Below, piece by piece: positions 12,131 to 22,313 of a DNA stretch of 64,000 nucleotides; position 1 is the first letter of the stretch, and each line of letters opens with the position of its first letter. The DNA is from Ottelia alismoides (taxonomy: Eukaryota > Streptophyta > Magnoliopsida > Alismatales > Hydrocharitaceae). A model generated the notes under the pieces. The model was not told the origin of the DNA and ran no database searches. It saw only the letters and a program-made list of their open reading frames with translations. The stretch covers positions 186,001 through 250,000 of the forward strand of contig JAZKJV010008264.1 in the NCBI GenBank assembly GCA_037367405.1, in the 5' to 3' direction. A program made the position numbers and the translations under genes.

Positions 12131-13787
12131 AATAGATGTGTAGGAGGGTTCTCTGCCACCTTGAAGTTTTCCACCTCATTTGAGTTTTCTGCATACAAAC
12201 GTACATACATAGTTGTGTGTATGTGTGTGTGAATGGGAAGTTTCAATGAGTGCAATGCTAATTAGGATTACAATGAACACTTGTTATTAAGCTGAAAATT
12301 GTATGTTTTAAAAGTTTGTTATTTATTTAGATTATAGAATAAATTTCATTGAAATTTGAGGTGTCTATGTTATTCTAAGATAAAAAAATGATGACTTGTA
12401 ATTTGCGAAAATAACAAAGATAAGTGTATTACTGATAAAAATCTAATATATTTTAATTAATTTAAGATTTTTTATACAAAAATGATTATTTATAGTGAGA
12501 ATATAATGTAGCACCTAAAAAATAATAAATATGTGTTCAAAATCATTATAAAGACATGTAAAAAATGTGTGTGTTCCAATCCTACGAGATGAGCGAGAGA
12601 GAGAGAGAACAACCGTTTATTATAAAGAAAGGAATGGAGGATGAATCCACCTCAATCGACATGAAGTGTCGATGCCACCACTATCAGCAAGATGGGAAAG
12701 GAAGCCACCACCGTCGTCATTAACGATGGGACAAGGTGTGGAGGTTGCCTCTGCCGTCAATAGAAGAGGATGACCCCGTGTCATGGGAGAGAAGGCTATC
12801 ATCAAAGGAACTTTTTAGAGAATAATTAGTTTAATCATAATTAAAGAAATAGATATCAAAATAAATATTTAAATTTTGATAGCACATGAGTTTACTAGAG
12901 GGAGAGTCCAAATCAACAATTAGAAATTCCATTTTGGGGAAGGATTTACAAATGTGTTCAAACATTTTGCATATATATCCTTATCAAAAACTTATAATCA
13001 TAACTAACCCTCTTATATATGCTATCAAAGAGAAGTATATTTCATTGTATTTCTTTCTTAATGCAATGATTTTATAATCATAATTAAAATTAATTAGTTG
13101 TTAATTTCATGACTACAATAAGTACAAATATACCCATATCCATTATCGTATCCTTTTTTATAGATATCGATATGTAGTTATTGTTTTGACAAAAGCATAT
13201 ACAGAAAAGAATATAGATTTCAATCATTTTTGCAGGTATAAATATAACTACATATATTATTTTCATTTTTAGGCACGATTACAGATCTAAGTATTAATTC
13301 TAAGTATGTTTATGCATGTTAGCCGCTATCTATCGTAGTGATGCAATTGGATAATACATGCATTTTCGCTAACATGTCCGTTTTAAAGCGAATTTGAGTA
13401 TGTGTTTTTAATTTAACGGATATGAATATATAATTTTTAATTGGCCGAATATAGAAGAAAATACATGTTGCAATTATTTTTATACATTCAAATAGAAATA
13501 TGAATATCATTTTCATTTTTTATACAGTGTAATCACACAATAATTTATATCTATACAATGAATATCGTTTTCATTCATTTCAAGAAGCTAGAATTGAACT
13601 GACTCAAATTTTACAACAGGGCGATTGGATCAAAATCTGTCCAAAGAAATCAATTGGTGGGCAGCAGTTACTTCTAGAGTCGAGCAAGGTGGTGCTGAGA
13701 GGAGGAATGGGAGGCTCCATGCTTGGGGATGGATTATCATTGCACATAAATACAAGGAACTGATCAAGAGCTTCGCACATACACATG
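12131..13787. other. Gap: intergenic, AT-rich
   Basis: Holds a short (GA)n run near 12594-12608. A moderately GC-rich patch at 12640-12800 has no recognisable frame. From about 13560 it is 3' flank of the Nudix gene. After a one-base shift, the frame for the Nudix family's C-terminal tail (MCEALDQF) lies at about 13755-13780. Confidence 0.5.
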
Positions 13788-14834
13788 TTATCGGCAATAC
13801 CTCTTCGCCTCCTCGAATGGCACCTGTGTACATGCATACGAATACGCAGTTAGTTCTAAAATAAATAAAGCAACAAGAACTGCATGTAATTTATATATCC
13901 ATGCCATTCAACATATATATCATGTACATCTCCATTATCCAACCATTTGCAAACGCTAAAACGGAACTATACAAGTTGAATCACTTACCCATCTCCTTTG
14001 ATGGAAAGCCTGCTCTGGCCAGGAATGGAGCTCTTCCTCCACCTCCATTGCAAACATGGAACCTCTGCATGATCCTATGGGACTGGGGTCGTTCTGTTTG
14101 CTCTTGCTTTTCAACTCCCAAACTCCCACCAGACCCTGCAATATTGTCAAGCAATAACGTCAGGCGTGAATTAGTAAGTGTTCATATTTCTAAACCATCC
14201 TAGTTGTATCAATATCTAATATACATGATTAAAACTAAAGCCAACTCCAAACTTGAGAAGTACGAATTTGGCAAATGGTTAGAGTAAACTTTAATCTTTC
14301 CTCTTACTCCAGCCTCTTCCAATGTCTGAGCAGCCTCAACCTCTGTCTCGTCATTCTCCCATCCACCCTGCACAAATAATTTTTACAGAAAAGAAATTTA
14401 ACAAACTTTGCTCAACTTGAAATTTAGTTATAATGCCAGCTGATCAATGGATATGTGTATGTATCAACACCTTGGGGAACACAATATCCTGCCGATCCGG
14501 AGAAGAGATCATGAGCACCTGTAATCTACTTGTCAGATCCTGACCACAGTTGGCCTCGTCGATTTGCGTTAGCTTGTAAGGTATGCATCTGCATGAAATC
14601 ACACGTGGCGCACAGTTAGAATCCCTGCATGCATTATCCACCCCAATCAACTCGCTTCTTATTTATATTTACTGGAAAATTGGAAATCACGTCCAGTTGA
14701 TTTTTAAACCAGTGATCCAGATAGAATCAAACTTTTGATCATTTGTATCTGAATCAAACATACCCGGCAACAAGACGGAAATGGCCGCTGTATCTCTGCC
14801 TCTCACGGCCGGTACGTGCAGGCGGTACGGCCAT
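13788..14834 (-). CDS. Nudix hydrolase (plant NUDT12/13/17/18-like), damaged Nudix box
   Basis: Predicted Nudix-fold hydrolase of the plant diphosphoinositol-polyphosphate/dinucleotide group. Exons on the minus strand: 14834-14764 (start ATG, MAVPPARTGRERQRY, then FRLVAG), 14588-14471 (CIPYKL, then VLMISSPDRQDIVFPK), 14367-14308 (Nudix box), 14135-13989 (VGVWELKSKS, GSMFAMEVEEEL, WPEQ, RRW) and 13823-13788 (VPFEEAKRYCR, stop). All four introns have GT and AG ends and phases agree, giving 143 codons. Two oddities: the box reads GGWENDETEVEAAQ then TLEEAG, so the catalytic Arg-Glu pair before it is missing, apparently an exact 6-nt deletion; and the last exon stops where the family continues Y-E-W-M, that tail lying one frame away. 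The fold may be kept but the Glu that helps bind metal is absent, so hydrolase activity is doubtful. A recent pseudogene or inactive paralogue fits best. Confidence 0.82.
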
Positions 14835-15226
14835 CGACGGATCACACTGAGTCCGGGTTCCTGAATGTCGATGATCCGGCTGGATGTTTCCCTAGGCGAT
14901 TTATTCGGTGCCTTGGGCGATTTATTCGGTGCTTCGCCAGGAGAGGCAGCGAACCGAGGTGACGAAATAACCTTCTAGAGCCCCATAATTCCCTGCATCA
15001 ATCATAAACAAATTGTGCTGTGACAGAAATATTAAAACGTGAGGAGCAAGTTCCGCATGATGATGCATACTAGTGAAAATTTTACATGCAACGAGTTATA
15101 CTTCATTATATTTCATATAAATAATTGCAACCACACCATTGCATCGAGTTGCACTTCATTTTATTTTATTAATAAATGCAATTGCGACTGCAGTGAAATT
15201 AGGCTATGCAATGATATAGTACCTCG
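14835..15226 (-). other. 5' flank of the Nudix gene
   Basis: Between the Nudix start codon and the TWD40-2 remnant. 14880-14990 is GC-rich and contains CGATTTATTCGGTGC twice about 20 bases apart, a likely leader duplication. TTGATGCAG at about 15003-14995 on the minus strand could be an acceptor for a leader intron. I see no clear TATA box. Confidence 0.35.
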
Positions 15227-16449
15227 AGTATAGCAGCGGCAATCTTGTACTGGGCACATGTAGTGTGGCTTGTGCTTTAACATCAGAACCACGCGATTGA
15301 TCCTTTGCCAGTGCCAAGAAGGTTTCATCAAGGCATGAAAGAGCATCCGGAAGTAGATTTTACTCGAAATGAACAAGTCCTCTCTTGAAGCATATGGGAG
15401 CAGGTGCACCACGCGGAACCTGAGAATTGACTTTTATATACTAATATGATTACAGAGATGCAAAAACACAAGAATATAGAAAAAAGTGTATCTGGCCGGG
15501 TTAAACAGCAGCTGGAGATGGAGACGATTGCAGACTTCGAAGAATTTGCAACAACTAGTGCTCCGAGATCAATTGGCTATGAGGGGATTTGAGGCTGCGG
15601 AACTTGAGCGTTTGGTGGTAATGGAGGAACTTCTCCATCAGGTAAGCCAATTGATTCAAGAGGAGTGACAGGTTGACATCGCTGAGGAGGGACACCACCA
15701 TCATGAAGACTAATGTCATTCATCACATAGCTAGGCTGAGCAGGTGATGCTTTTACTTCCTTGACCACCAGGGACTCGATTAGGATTATTGATCTAGGGA
15801 ACTGGAGGTTTCAATGCGGCGGCAACTTCAAGAAAAAGAAGGTATTTTGATAAAAAAAATCTTCAGGAATAGGCCCAGTTGCCACTCCCATGCCAGCGCC
15901 CACTGCAGCAGGAGGAAGTGCTGGTGGTTGAAGTGAAGGTGGAAATAAAGTTTCCATCCCAAATAGGTCAGAGTTGACTGGAGCGGAAGCAATAGGAGCA
16001 AGTTGGCTGAAAAGAAGAGATTGATCTTGAGATCCTCCTGAAGACTTTGTTCTAATGGGTGGGGCCAATCCTTCAACAACCTTTTTTTATTTTACCTCCA
16101 CCACATTGCCTTTATCTTCGATGGAACCAAGATAAATACCTACGTGGTCAGGGATTATAGCTGGAACGCTATTTTCACTCGTCTTCATATATGGGATAGC
16201 CTCTCCAGATAGCTCCCATTGAGGTTTAACTTTCAGATTGACCGGTGTTTTTACTTCCCAATTGCCACCACCCCATTCAGGCACTTTAGGCACCATGCTT
16301 TCAGCAGAAAAACTAGCAAATAAACCTTGAGTCCATCCAGTTGAGCGAATTCTCAAAATTCATTCACAGCATCTCCTAAGATTAGAATCAGTTGCAAGTT
16401 CTTCCAACTTCTGAGCAAGGTGCCTCATAGCGCTCCAGTGTAGGTGGCA
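15227..16449 (-). pseudogene. TWD40-2: TWD40-2 (TPLATE endocytic complex subunit) gene fragment
   Basis: TWD40-2 is a WD40/alpha-solenoid subunit of the plant TPLATE (TSET-like) complex in clathrin-mediated endocytosis. Only a C-terminal-half piece is present. Matching blocks in order on the minus strand: LAQKLEELATDS and ILRIRSTGWTQGLFASF then PEWGGGNWEVKTP (16430-16200); PQWELSGEAIPYM and DHVGIYLG; VEGLAPP; a low-complexity linker with GPIPEDFF and GLPDGEVPP (about 16070-15600); and, after an intron, VPRGAPAPICFKRGL, DALSCLDETFLALAKDQSRG and CAQYKIAAAILE (15420-15227), followed by a GT donor. The WD40 half and extreme C-terminus are missing. A TAA replaces a Gln codon, and frameshifts occur at about 15265 and in the linker. 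Retained introns show a DNA-level duplicate, not a retrocopy. A copia LTR interrupts an exon at 16450. Confidence 0.85.
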
Positions 16450-16606
16450 TGTTGTTGAGAGACATTTATCTTTCCCTGTTTTATGTTAATTTCATTTTTC
16501 TTCTTTCTCAAGTATGTAATTCAACATATTAGCCCACCAGGGTTTCTCCTCTCTATAAAAGAGAATCATAGGGACTCATGAATAAACATGTATTATTTTC
16601 TTCCCA
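16450..16606 (+). repeat. Ty1/copia 5' LTR (157 bp) with TATA box
   Basis: Starts TGTTGTTGAGAGAC and ends CTTCCCA; TATAAAA at 16554-16560 fits a promoter. TAGTATCAGAGA at 16609-16620 is a one-mismatch form of the TGGTATCAGAG site primed by initiator tRNA-Met. Copia coding blocks follow in the same orientation. Confidence 0.75.
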
Positions 16607-16620
16607 CGTAGTATCAGAGA

Positions 16621-18665
16621 CAGTCCTATACCGGAGCCATGTGCCCTAATCCCTCCCCCACCCGCCGGCCCTCCTTCCCCACTCACGCACGCCGACCACC
16701 ACCGCCAGTGGCACCATTGCACTGCCTCTAGCGGTCCCTCGCGAGAGGCCCCAGCAGCAGCCAGTTCCCCTGTGGCATCCAAAGGGGCCCCGCCAGCGCT
16801 GCCTAGGGCACCGTGCTCCTGGCGATGGTCCCCAGCTCCACCTAGGGATCCACGATGACCTCCTGATCCTCTCCCAATGCCCATTAGCCCCTTTTGATGC
16901 CGCCCAGGGTCCCGCGGTCCTCCTTGACTATCTCCTCGGCGTCTCTTTTGCACCCGAGGACCATGAGAGGCCTGATTTTGACTGGAAAATGGTGATTTCA
17001 GACCGATAAATCTCCCCACCAACCCTAACGCGAACCTGAATTTGATGTGGATAGTTGTAGTATAAGTCTACACCCACAACCAATTTCCATATGATTGTGT
17101 AGATGCTTACAAATCAGTCTACAGCCCCAACGATGTTTATTTCCTATCACTTTATCATCGTGTCAGAAATCAATGGTGACTTCTACTCATCTGGTACCTT
17201 CAAGGGCTCGGCACCCATTGTGAAGAAGGACGAGATCAATTACGAGTTACAGTTCATGCAGTTTATGACCCTACTGCAGTGCAATAACAAGGAGCATATT
17301 CTAACGCAGTCAAAGTCGACTGACAAGACAGGGGTGAATGCTTCATGGATGCAAGATGATGTGTATGAGTGTATTGCTCTCTGGAACTCTCACCATAAAG
17401 ATAGCCAATGGTATTTTGCATCAACCCACTGCCGAGGTAATTTGTGATATTGTTGCTACAACCTATGGACAGGTGAAGAATGAGATAAAGATTCTCCAGC
17501 TACAGTATGACATTTGTTCACGACCAGACAAAAAGGTCATTCTCTGTACTCCTACTCTTCGCTTCAAGGCGTGTTCAAGAAATGCATAGCTTCATACCCG
17601 TTACCATATCTATAGAGCTACATATGGCATATAAGAACGTCGTGATGGTTGGAATTTTTCTAACAGCTCTAGACCCTGAGTATGATGCAGCACACACCCA
17701 GCTCCTCATGGGCGCACCTATACCTTCAATGGAGGAGCCTTACAAACCATCTTAGCATAATCGCGGTCCCATCTACCGCAACCATTCAGACCTCCTTGAT
17801 AGTGGTCGCATCACGTAGAAGAGAAGGTATATCTCACAGATCAGAGGGTGTAGTGCCCGTTGCAGGGAAGGTGGACATCAATGTGAACCATGTACTTAGT
17901 GTTATTGACCTGGTCATCCGAAGGAGACCTGCTACCTGAAGCATGGCTACATTGAGTCTGCTCGTGTGGTTGAGCAGGTTGAGCCTACTTCTACTTATGC
18001 ACCTACTGCTAATCAAAAGTTGGATGATATTGTCTCTCGTCTGGTGAGATCATAACTCATGTTGTAGCCACTACTAGTGCTCCCGCACGCCCTTCCTTTG
18101 TCGTTGCCACAACCAGAGCCTCTCCTAGCCCTCAAGTATAGCCTATTCCTTTACCAGTTGTCACATGTTAGATCATGGATTCCGGTGCATCTCGTCATTT
18201 ATGTGGAGATAGAGCTCAGATTGCATCGTACAGATCTATACCTCCCGAAAATCATTTGTCATTGTAGATGGGTCTCGTTCCTCTATTACAAGTAGGGGAA
18301 GATCTATTTGACGTCGTCTATGTATCTACAGAATGTGTGCATCATGCACCTGATTTCTTTATGAATTTATTGTCTATTAGTCAGATCACTAAAGATTTGC
18401 ATTGTCGTGATTGGATGTGGTCGTGAGTAAAGAGTTTTCTACATATTGGTCCAGTCTCTATATGTTGGTGATTCATTCATTCCCACGCAGGATCAGTCTT
18501 TCCATACATGCAGCATTTTCGATTTGACCACCTTCCTCTACATAAAGTGTTTCATGTCCTCCCTCAGATCTCTTCTCAGTTCACTTTTCAGTGCGAAGTC
18601 TTCCAGCTTGGGAAGCATTACCGATCTAGTTTTCATGGTCATCAGATCGTAGTGGACTATACCTT
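16621..18665 (+). pseudogene. Ty1/copia gag-protease-preintegrase remnant
   Basis: Decayed polyprotein of the element whose LTR ends at 16606. In order: a gag region at about 17103-17755 (IVSEINGDFYSSG-like start, then FLTALDPEYDAAHTQLL, the usual FLxGLDPEF-type gag core); an aspartic protease signature MDSGASRHLCGD at 18175-18210; the pre-integrase block HAPDFFMNLLSISQITKDLHC at about 18328-18400 (an LLSISQ motif is typical); and a GAG_pre-integrase zinc-like segment HFRFDHLPL to LGKHYRSSF at 18513-18640. Frames change repeatedly and stops are common. Integrase core, RT and RNase H are not found; the sequence passes into an L1 remnant near 18666. Confidence 0.8.
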
Positions 18666-19481
18666 ATTCTTCAAAATGACTTTGGAGGATGGAGAGCTCT
18701 CGACAGTGGAGCGAGCACCTCTAGTGGGAGGTGCTAAGGTGAATGAGTGGAGGAGGGCTACCAACAACGGAGAGGAGAGGAGCAAGAGAGCCACCAAGCA
18801 TGAAGTTGAGAGGGAAGAAGAAGGTCAGTCGTTTGTTCACATCACAAACGTGGTCAGTGGCGCTATAGGTATGGGTTTTTCGATCACCGTGCGGCGTCAT
18901 GTACGCTCCCACCATGTTGTTTTAGTTGTGGTCAGGTAGGTCATTGGAAGTGTTCATGTTCACAGGCAGTAATCTCCTTCATGACAACATTGTTTGCAAC
19001 GCTGTGGAACCAAGACGTTCTATGAGGTCAGAGTTGAGGTCTACTTCGCACACCTACGCGACGATGGTTTGTAAAGGAAAGCTAAAAGCAGTCTCCGTGA
19101 AGGATGGTTTTCTCATTGGTTCTTCAACAAATAAGGTTCTGGAAGTTCTCACAGCTATGGGATCTTTACAAAATTTATTGAGAGGTTCCTTTTACATGTG
19201 ATGTTACAATCAATACTCGATTCCAAAGTTTGTTGTGCAAGGCGGTTATCAGAGGCGGATATCGATCTCCTGTTATGCAACGACCGTAAGTCTAAAGTCA
19301 TTCGATGCCTCCCTCGATTTGCAAATGGTGAAGCTTCAAGTAGCAGGCTGAGGGTGGCTCGCATCTATGGTGTCCCTTTTCTTTCACATCTGATCAAAGC
19401 TCAAAGATTAGTGCTAAGGGGACCAAGGTGGGTGACAAGAGTTCTTGTCGATGGTCGGCACCCGAGATCATATCCATAGGC
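18666..19481 (+). pseudogene. L1-A LINE, ORF1 segment 1
   Basis: First part of an old L1-type LINE now in three pieces. A CCHC knuckle (C-F-S-C-G-Q-V-G-H-W-K-C-S-C) lies at 18918-18959, as in plant L1 ORF1 RNA-binding proteins. The rest is frame-broken. It stops at the 17-bp duplication AACTTTAGTGGTCCTGG that flanks the inserted L1-1, and resumes at 25978. The 5' limit, where copia ends, is approximate. Confidence 0.65.
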
Positions 19482-19498
19482 AACTTTAGTGGTCCTGG
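19482..19498. repeat. Target-site duplication of L1-1 (left copy)
   Basis: AACTTTAGTGGTCCTGG here and again at 25961-25977 just after the A-rich tail. Length and position are as expected for LINE target-primed insertion. Confidence 0.92.
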
Positions 19499-19504
19499 GA
19501 GACG

Positions 19505-21291
19505 CAATGGAGCGTGGGCGGAGAGCGTGGGGGAGCGAGAGGGAGAGTGCGAGAGGGAGCGCGAGAGGGAGTGCGAGAGGGGCTGCTGCTGAGGGCGCTG
19601 CGGTGCTTGGGGTGGCCGGGTGTGGAGGGGTTGTCATTGATGGGTTCGCGGGAAGCGTTCGTGGCAGCCGCAGCGAAGGTGGGGGTGCTCGTAAGGGGAA
19701 GGAGGTGGCAAGCTAGGGAGGTGGGAGTCCGCGAAGAGTGGTGGTTGGCGTGGTGAGTAGGGAATGTGCAGTGGGGGTGTTGAGGGGGATGGAGAAGGTT
19801 GGGTGCAAGTGTCCCACAGGAAGCCGGAGAGGAGGTGCTTCCGGTGTGGGCTTCAGGGGCATTTGGCGTCGTTTTGCGTTGCTCGCCCGAGGTGCTTTGC
19901 ATGCAGGGGGTTGGGCCACCGTATGGCTCCGCTACGAACGTGGTAAGGTTTCTGCCCCGGCTCGTGGGGATGCGATCAAGGTTGGGGGATCGTCGGTGTG
20001 CGGGGCTTTCATCGACCGGGGAGGGCGGTCGTTTGCGCAGGTGGTAGCAGGTGCCCCGTGTTTTGCTTCGGTTGCCGGCGATAGCGATAACCCAAGGGTG
20101 ACGACTACTCCGACCTCGCCGGTGATCGTATTCGAGAGGCCGTCTCTACCTTCGGGTCCGCATGGAAGGTTTGGCAAGGGGGATGTGTACAACCAATCGA
20201 TGATCGGGGTCAACTTGCAGAAGTGCTTGTCGGTGGACGTGGTGAGGAGCCATCTACGTGGGTTCCTTGGCTTGCAGTTTGTGGAGGACGTCATCGCCAT
20301 TGATACTAATCGTTGTTGTACATGAGGACTATCAACTGTTCAGCGGGATCGGTTGCTTCGAAATGGTGCGACGGATGATCTGATATGGAGAGACCTGCGC
20401 TTTGCGGACGGGGCTTGTTCTAGCGTCGAGGTTTGCGTGGCAGAGGTCCGTGGAGTTCCATTCTTTTCCATATCGGTCCACTGCCTTAATCGGACTCTCC
20501 GGCGGTGGGGAGAGGGCTCGCGGTCGTCGATAATGGGTTGACGCAGGGCTCGGAGCATGATATCACTCGGATCCTGATGGAGTGCAATAAGAATTTTCTC
20601 GATGATGCGACTGGCTGCGTATTTTCTGAGGCTATGGACATCGGTCGCTTCCGGTGTCAGGTGGAGTAGACGATCGTTGACCCGCCGCCTCCGCCGGAGG
20701 TGCAGGGGAGGGCAAAAGGTCGCTTCGCCGGGGAATGGGAGGGGGGATTGGCGTCGCCTCGTTTTCCGGGCGACATGTGGCCTTGCATGGTGATGCTTCG
20801 GGGGACTCGTCCCACGGAAATGATTTCGCACGTCCCTTCGGATCTTCCGCTCGGGTACTGTGCATGGATTCTTCAAATGACGGTTTGTCTGCTGACGTGG
20901 CGGGAATGGCTCCAGGGATCACTGAGCCCCTTCGCTTTTGGGCTCGGGCGCTGAGTCCCGGCTTGCGGACTCGGCATTCGGATCCTAATGCGAGACAGGC
21001 GATTGCTGGAGTTAGATGTTGTCTATCTTTCGGATCATTTACGGGAGGGCACTCGGACCCTGCTCCGTTTCTTTTCTCCTCTTCTGTGGTCTTCTCCGAC
21101 CGGTTGGATGGCTTGGCTCTCTCTGTTGGGTACGAGGGTGGCGCATCGGTGGGGCAGGGTCTCTCCTTGTCCTCATCGGACACGGAGGGGTGGGATTGCA
21201 GCAGCTCAGCTTTGACCGCGTTGGAGGGCCCTTCATCTACCACCTCTGTTGTTCGCGGTTCTTCAGTTCGACCTTCTGTGACTCTGACTGA
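19505..21291 (+). pseudogene. L1-1 ORF1 (zinc-knuckle RNA-binding protein), frameshifted
   Basis: Plant L1 ORF1 proteins coat the element RNA. A good CCHC knuckle at 19836-19877 (C-F-R-C-G-L-Q-G-H-L-A-S-F-C) is followed by a second, incomplete one (C-F-A-C-R-G-L-G-H) near 19890. The longest open pieces are 19738-20325 and 20735-21290, in different frames. The knuckle is in a third frame, so several indels have occurred. The long minus-strand ORFs here (up to 244 codons) are GC-driven shadows. Confidence 0.7.
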
Positions 21292-21299
21292 GGTAGAAG
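21292..21299. repeat. 8-bp TSD of hAT-1 (left)
   Basis: GGTAGAAG, repeated exactly at 22136-22143. Eight base pairs is the hAT superfamily signature. Confidence 0.93.
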
Positions 21300-22135
21300 T
21301 AGGGTTGGGCATTGGGCTGGGCCGGCCCGACCCGGCCCAAAACCCGACCCGTATAACCCGACCCAAACCCGAACCCGAAATTTAATGGGCGGGCCGTGGG
21401 CCCTAAAATGAGCCCATATTGATTAACGGGCCGGGTTTGGGCCTTAGAAGGCCCAAACCCGTTAGCCCGATAGCCTGATCCATTCTAAAGCAAGTATATT
21501 TATATCCAGTACGGTATAATTATATCAATTATATTCATGTTCATTCCAAATACCATGTTCTAACTTTACTATCCTTATTCAAGTGTAGAATAAATGCTTA
21601 GATACATTAATAATCATATCCAATAGTGGATTGAGGATATTATTACATTAATATACAAGATTATTACATTAATATGCAATAATGGAATCTGTGTCCTCAA
21701 GTGTTACAGCATGTACAACTGTAAGTAACCAATTTGTATTGGGTCATAATGCCCGCATCTACAATAGAATATGTAATGGTGAATTGAATGGTGGTTTAAG
21801 TCGCCATATTTTTACCACATTTGTATTTCCAACATACAACTAATGTTAAAATCACAAATTAGTTAGCATACTTTATAGTTTTAAACATGCACACATGCAT
21901 AAGAAACAACCACACAAATGCAAGAAGAATGGAAGACATGATATTCGTATATATAGGTGTTAAATTGGGCCGGCCCGACCCGAACCCGACCCATTTTATT
22001 TGGGCCGGGTTTGGGCTTGGGCCTAATTTTTGAAAATAAAATGGGCCTAGGCCCGACCCGTTAGCCCATATTCTAAAATGGGCTTGGGCCGGGCCAAGGC
22101 GAACCCGGCCCGAGCCCGGCCCATGCCCAACCCTA
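21300..22135. mobile_element. hAT-1: non-autonomous hAT, 836 bp, inside L1-1
   Basis: Terminal inverted repeats TAGGGTTGGGCATTGGGC and, at the right, the complement of TAGGGTTGGGCATGGGC, flanked by a perfect 8-bp duplication. Both ends are packed with GGCCCGACCCG-type subterminal repeats around an AT-rich core. No transposase and no recognisable cargo. The ends match hAT-2 (29484) and the Pack-hAT (40237), so these form one family. Confidence 0.93.
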
Positions 22136-22313
22136 GGTAGAAGGGGCTGGAGCGGCTGGGGGGTTGCCTGAGAAGAGGTCTGCTAAAAGGTACATGAGGA
22201 GGAACAGGGCGCGGTCGATGGTCATCGAGCCGCAGTTATGCTCGTCTCTGAAGGCTGCCTATTGCGGCGGCCGCTGGTGTGGTCCGCGTTGGGGGACAGT
22301 TGGAAGGGTCCTT

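Noticed and set aside
16576..17022. 148-codon Gly/Arg-rich minus-strand ORF
   Set aside because: Antisense to the leader and gag start of the copia element; low complexity.
20340..20876. 178-codon minus-strand ORF
   Set aside because: Shadow of the L1-1 ORF1 sense frame, no family motif.
20632..21366. 244-codon minus-strand ORF
   Set aside because: Antiparallel to L1-1 ORF1 in GC-rich DNA; its upstream end reads into the hAT-1 arm, and composition is Arg/Pro-rich without a domain.
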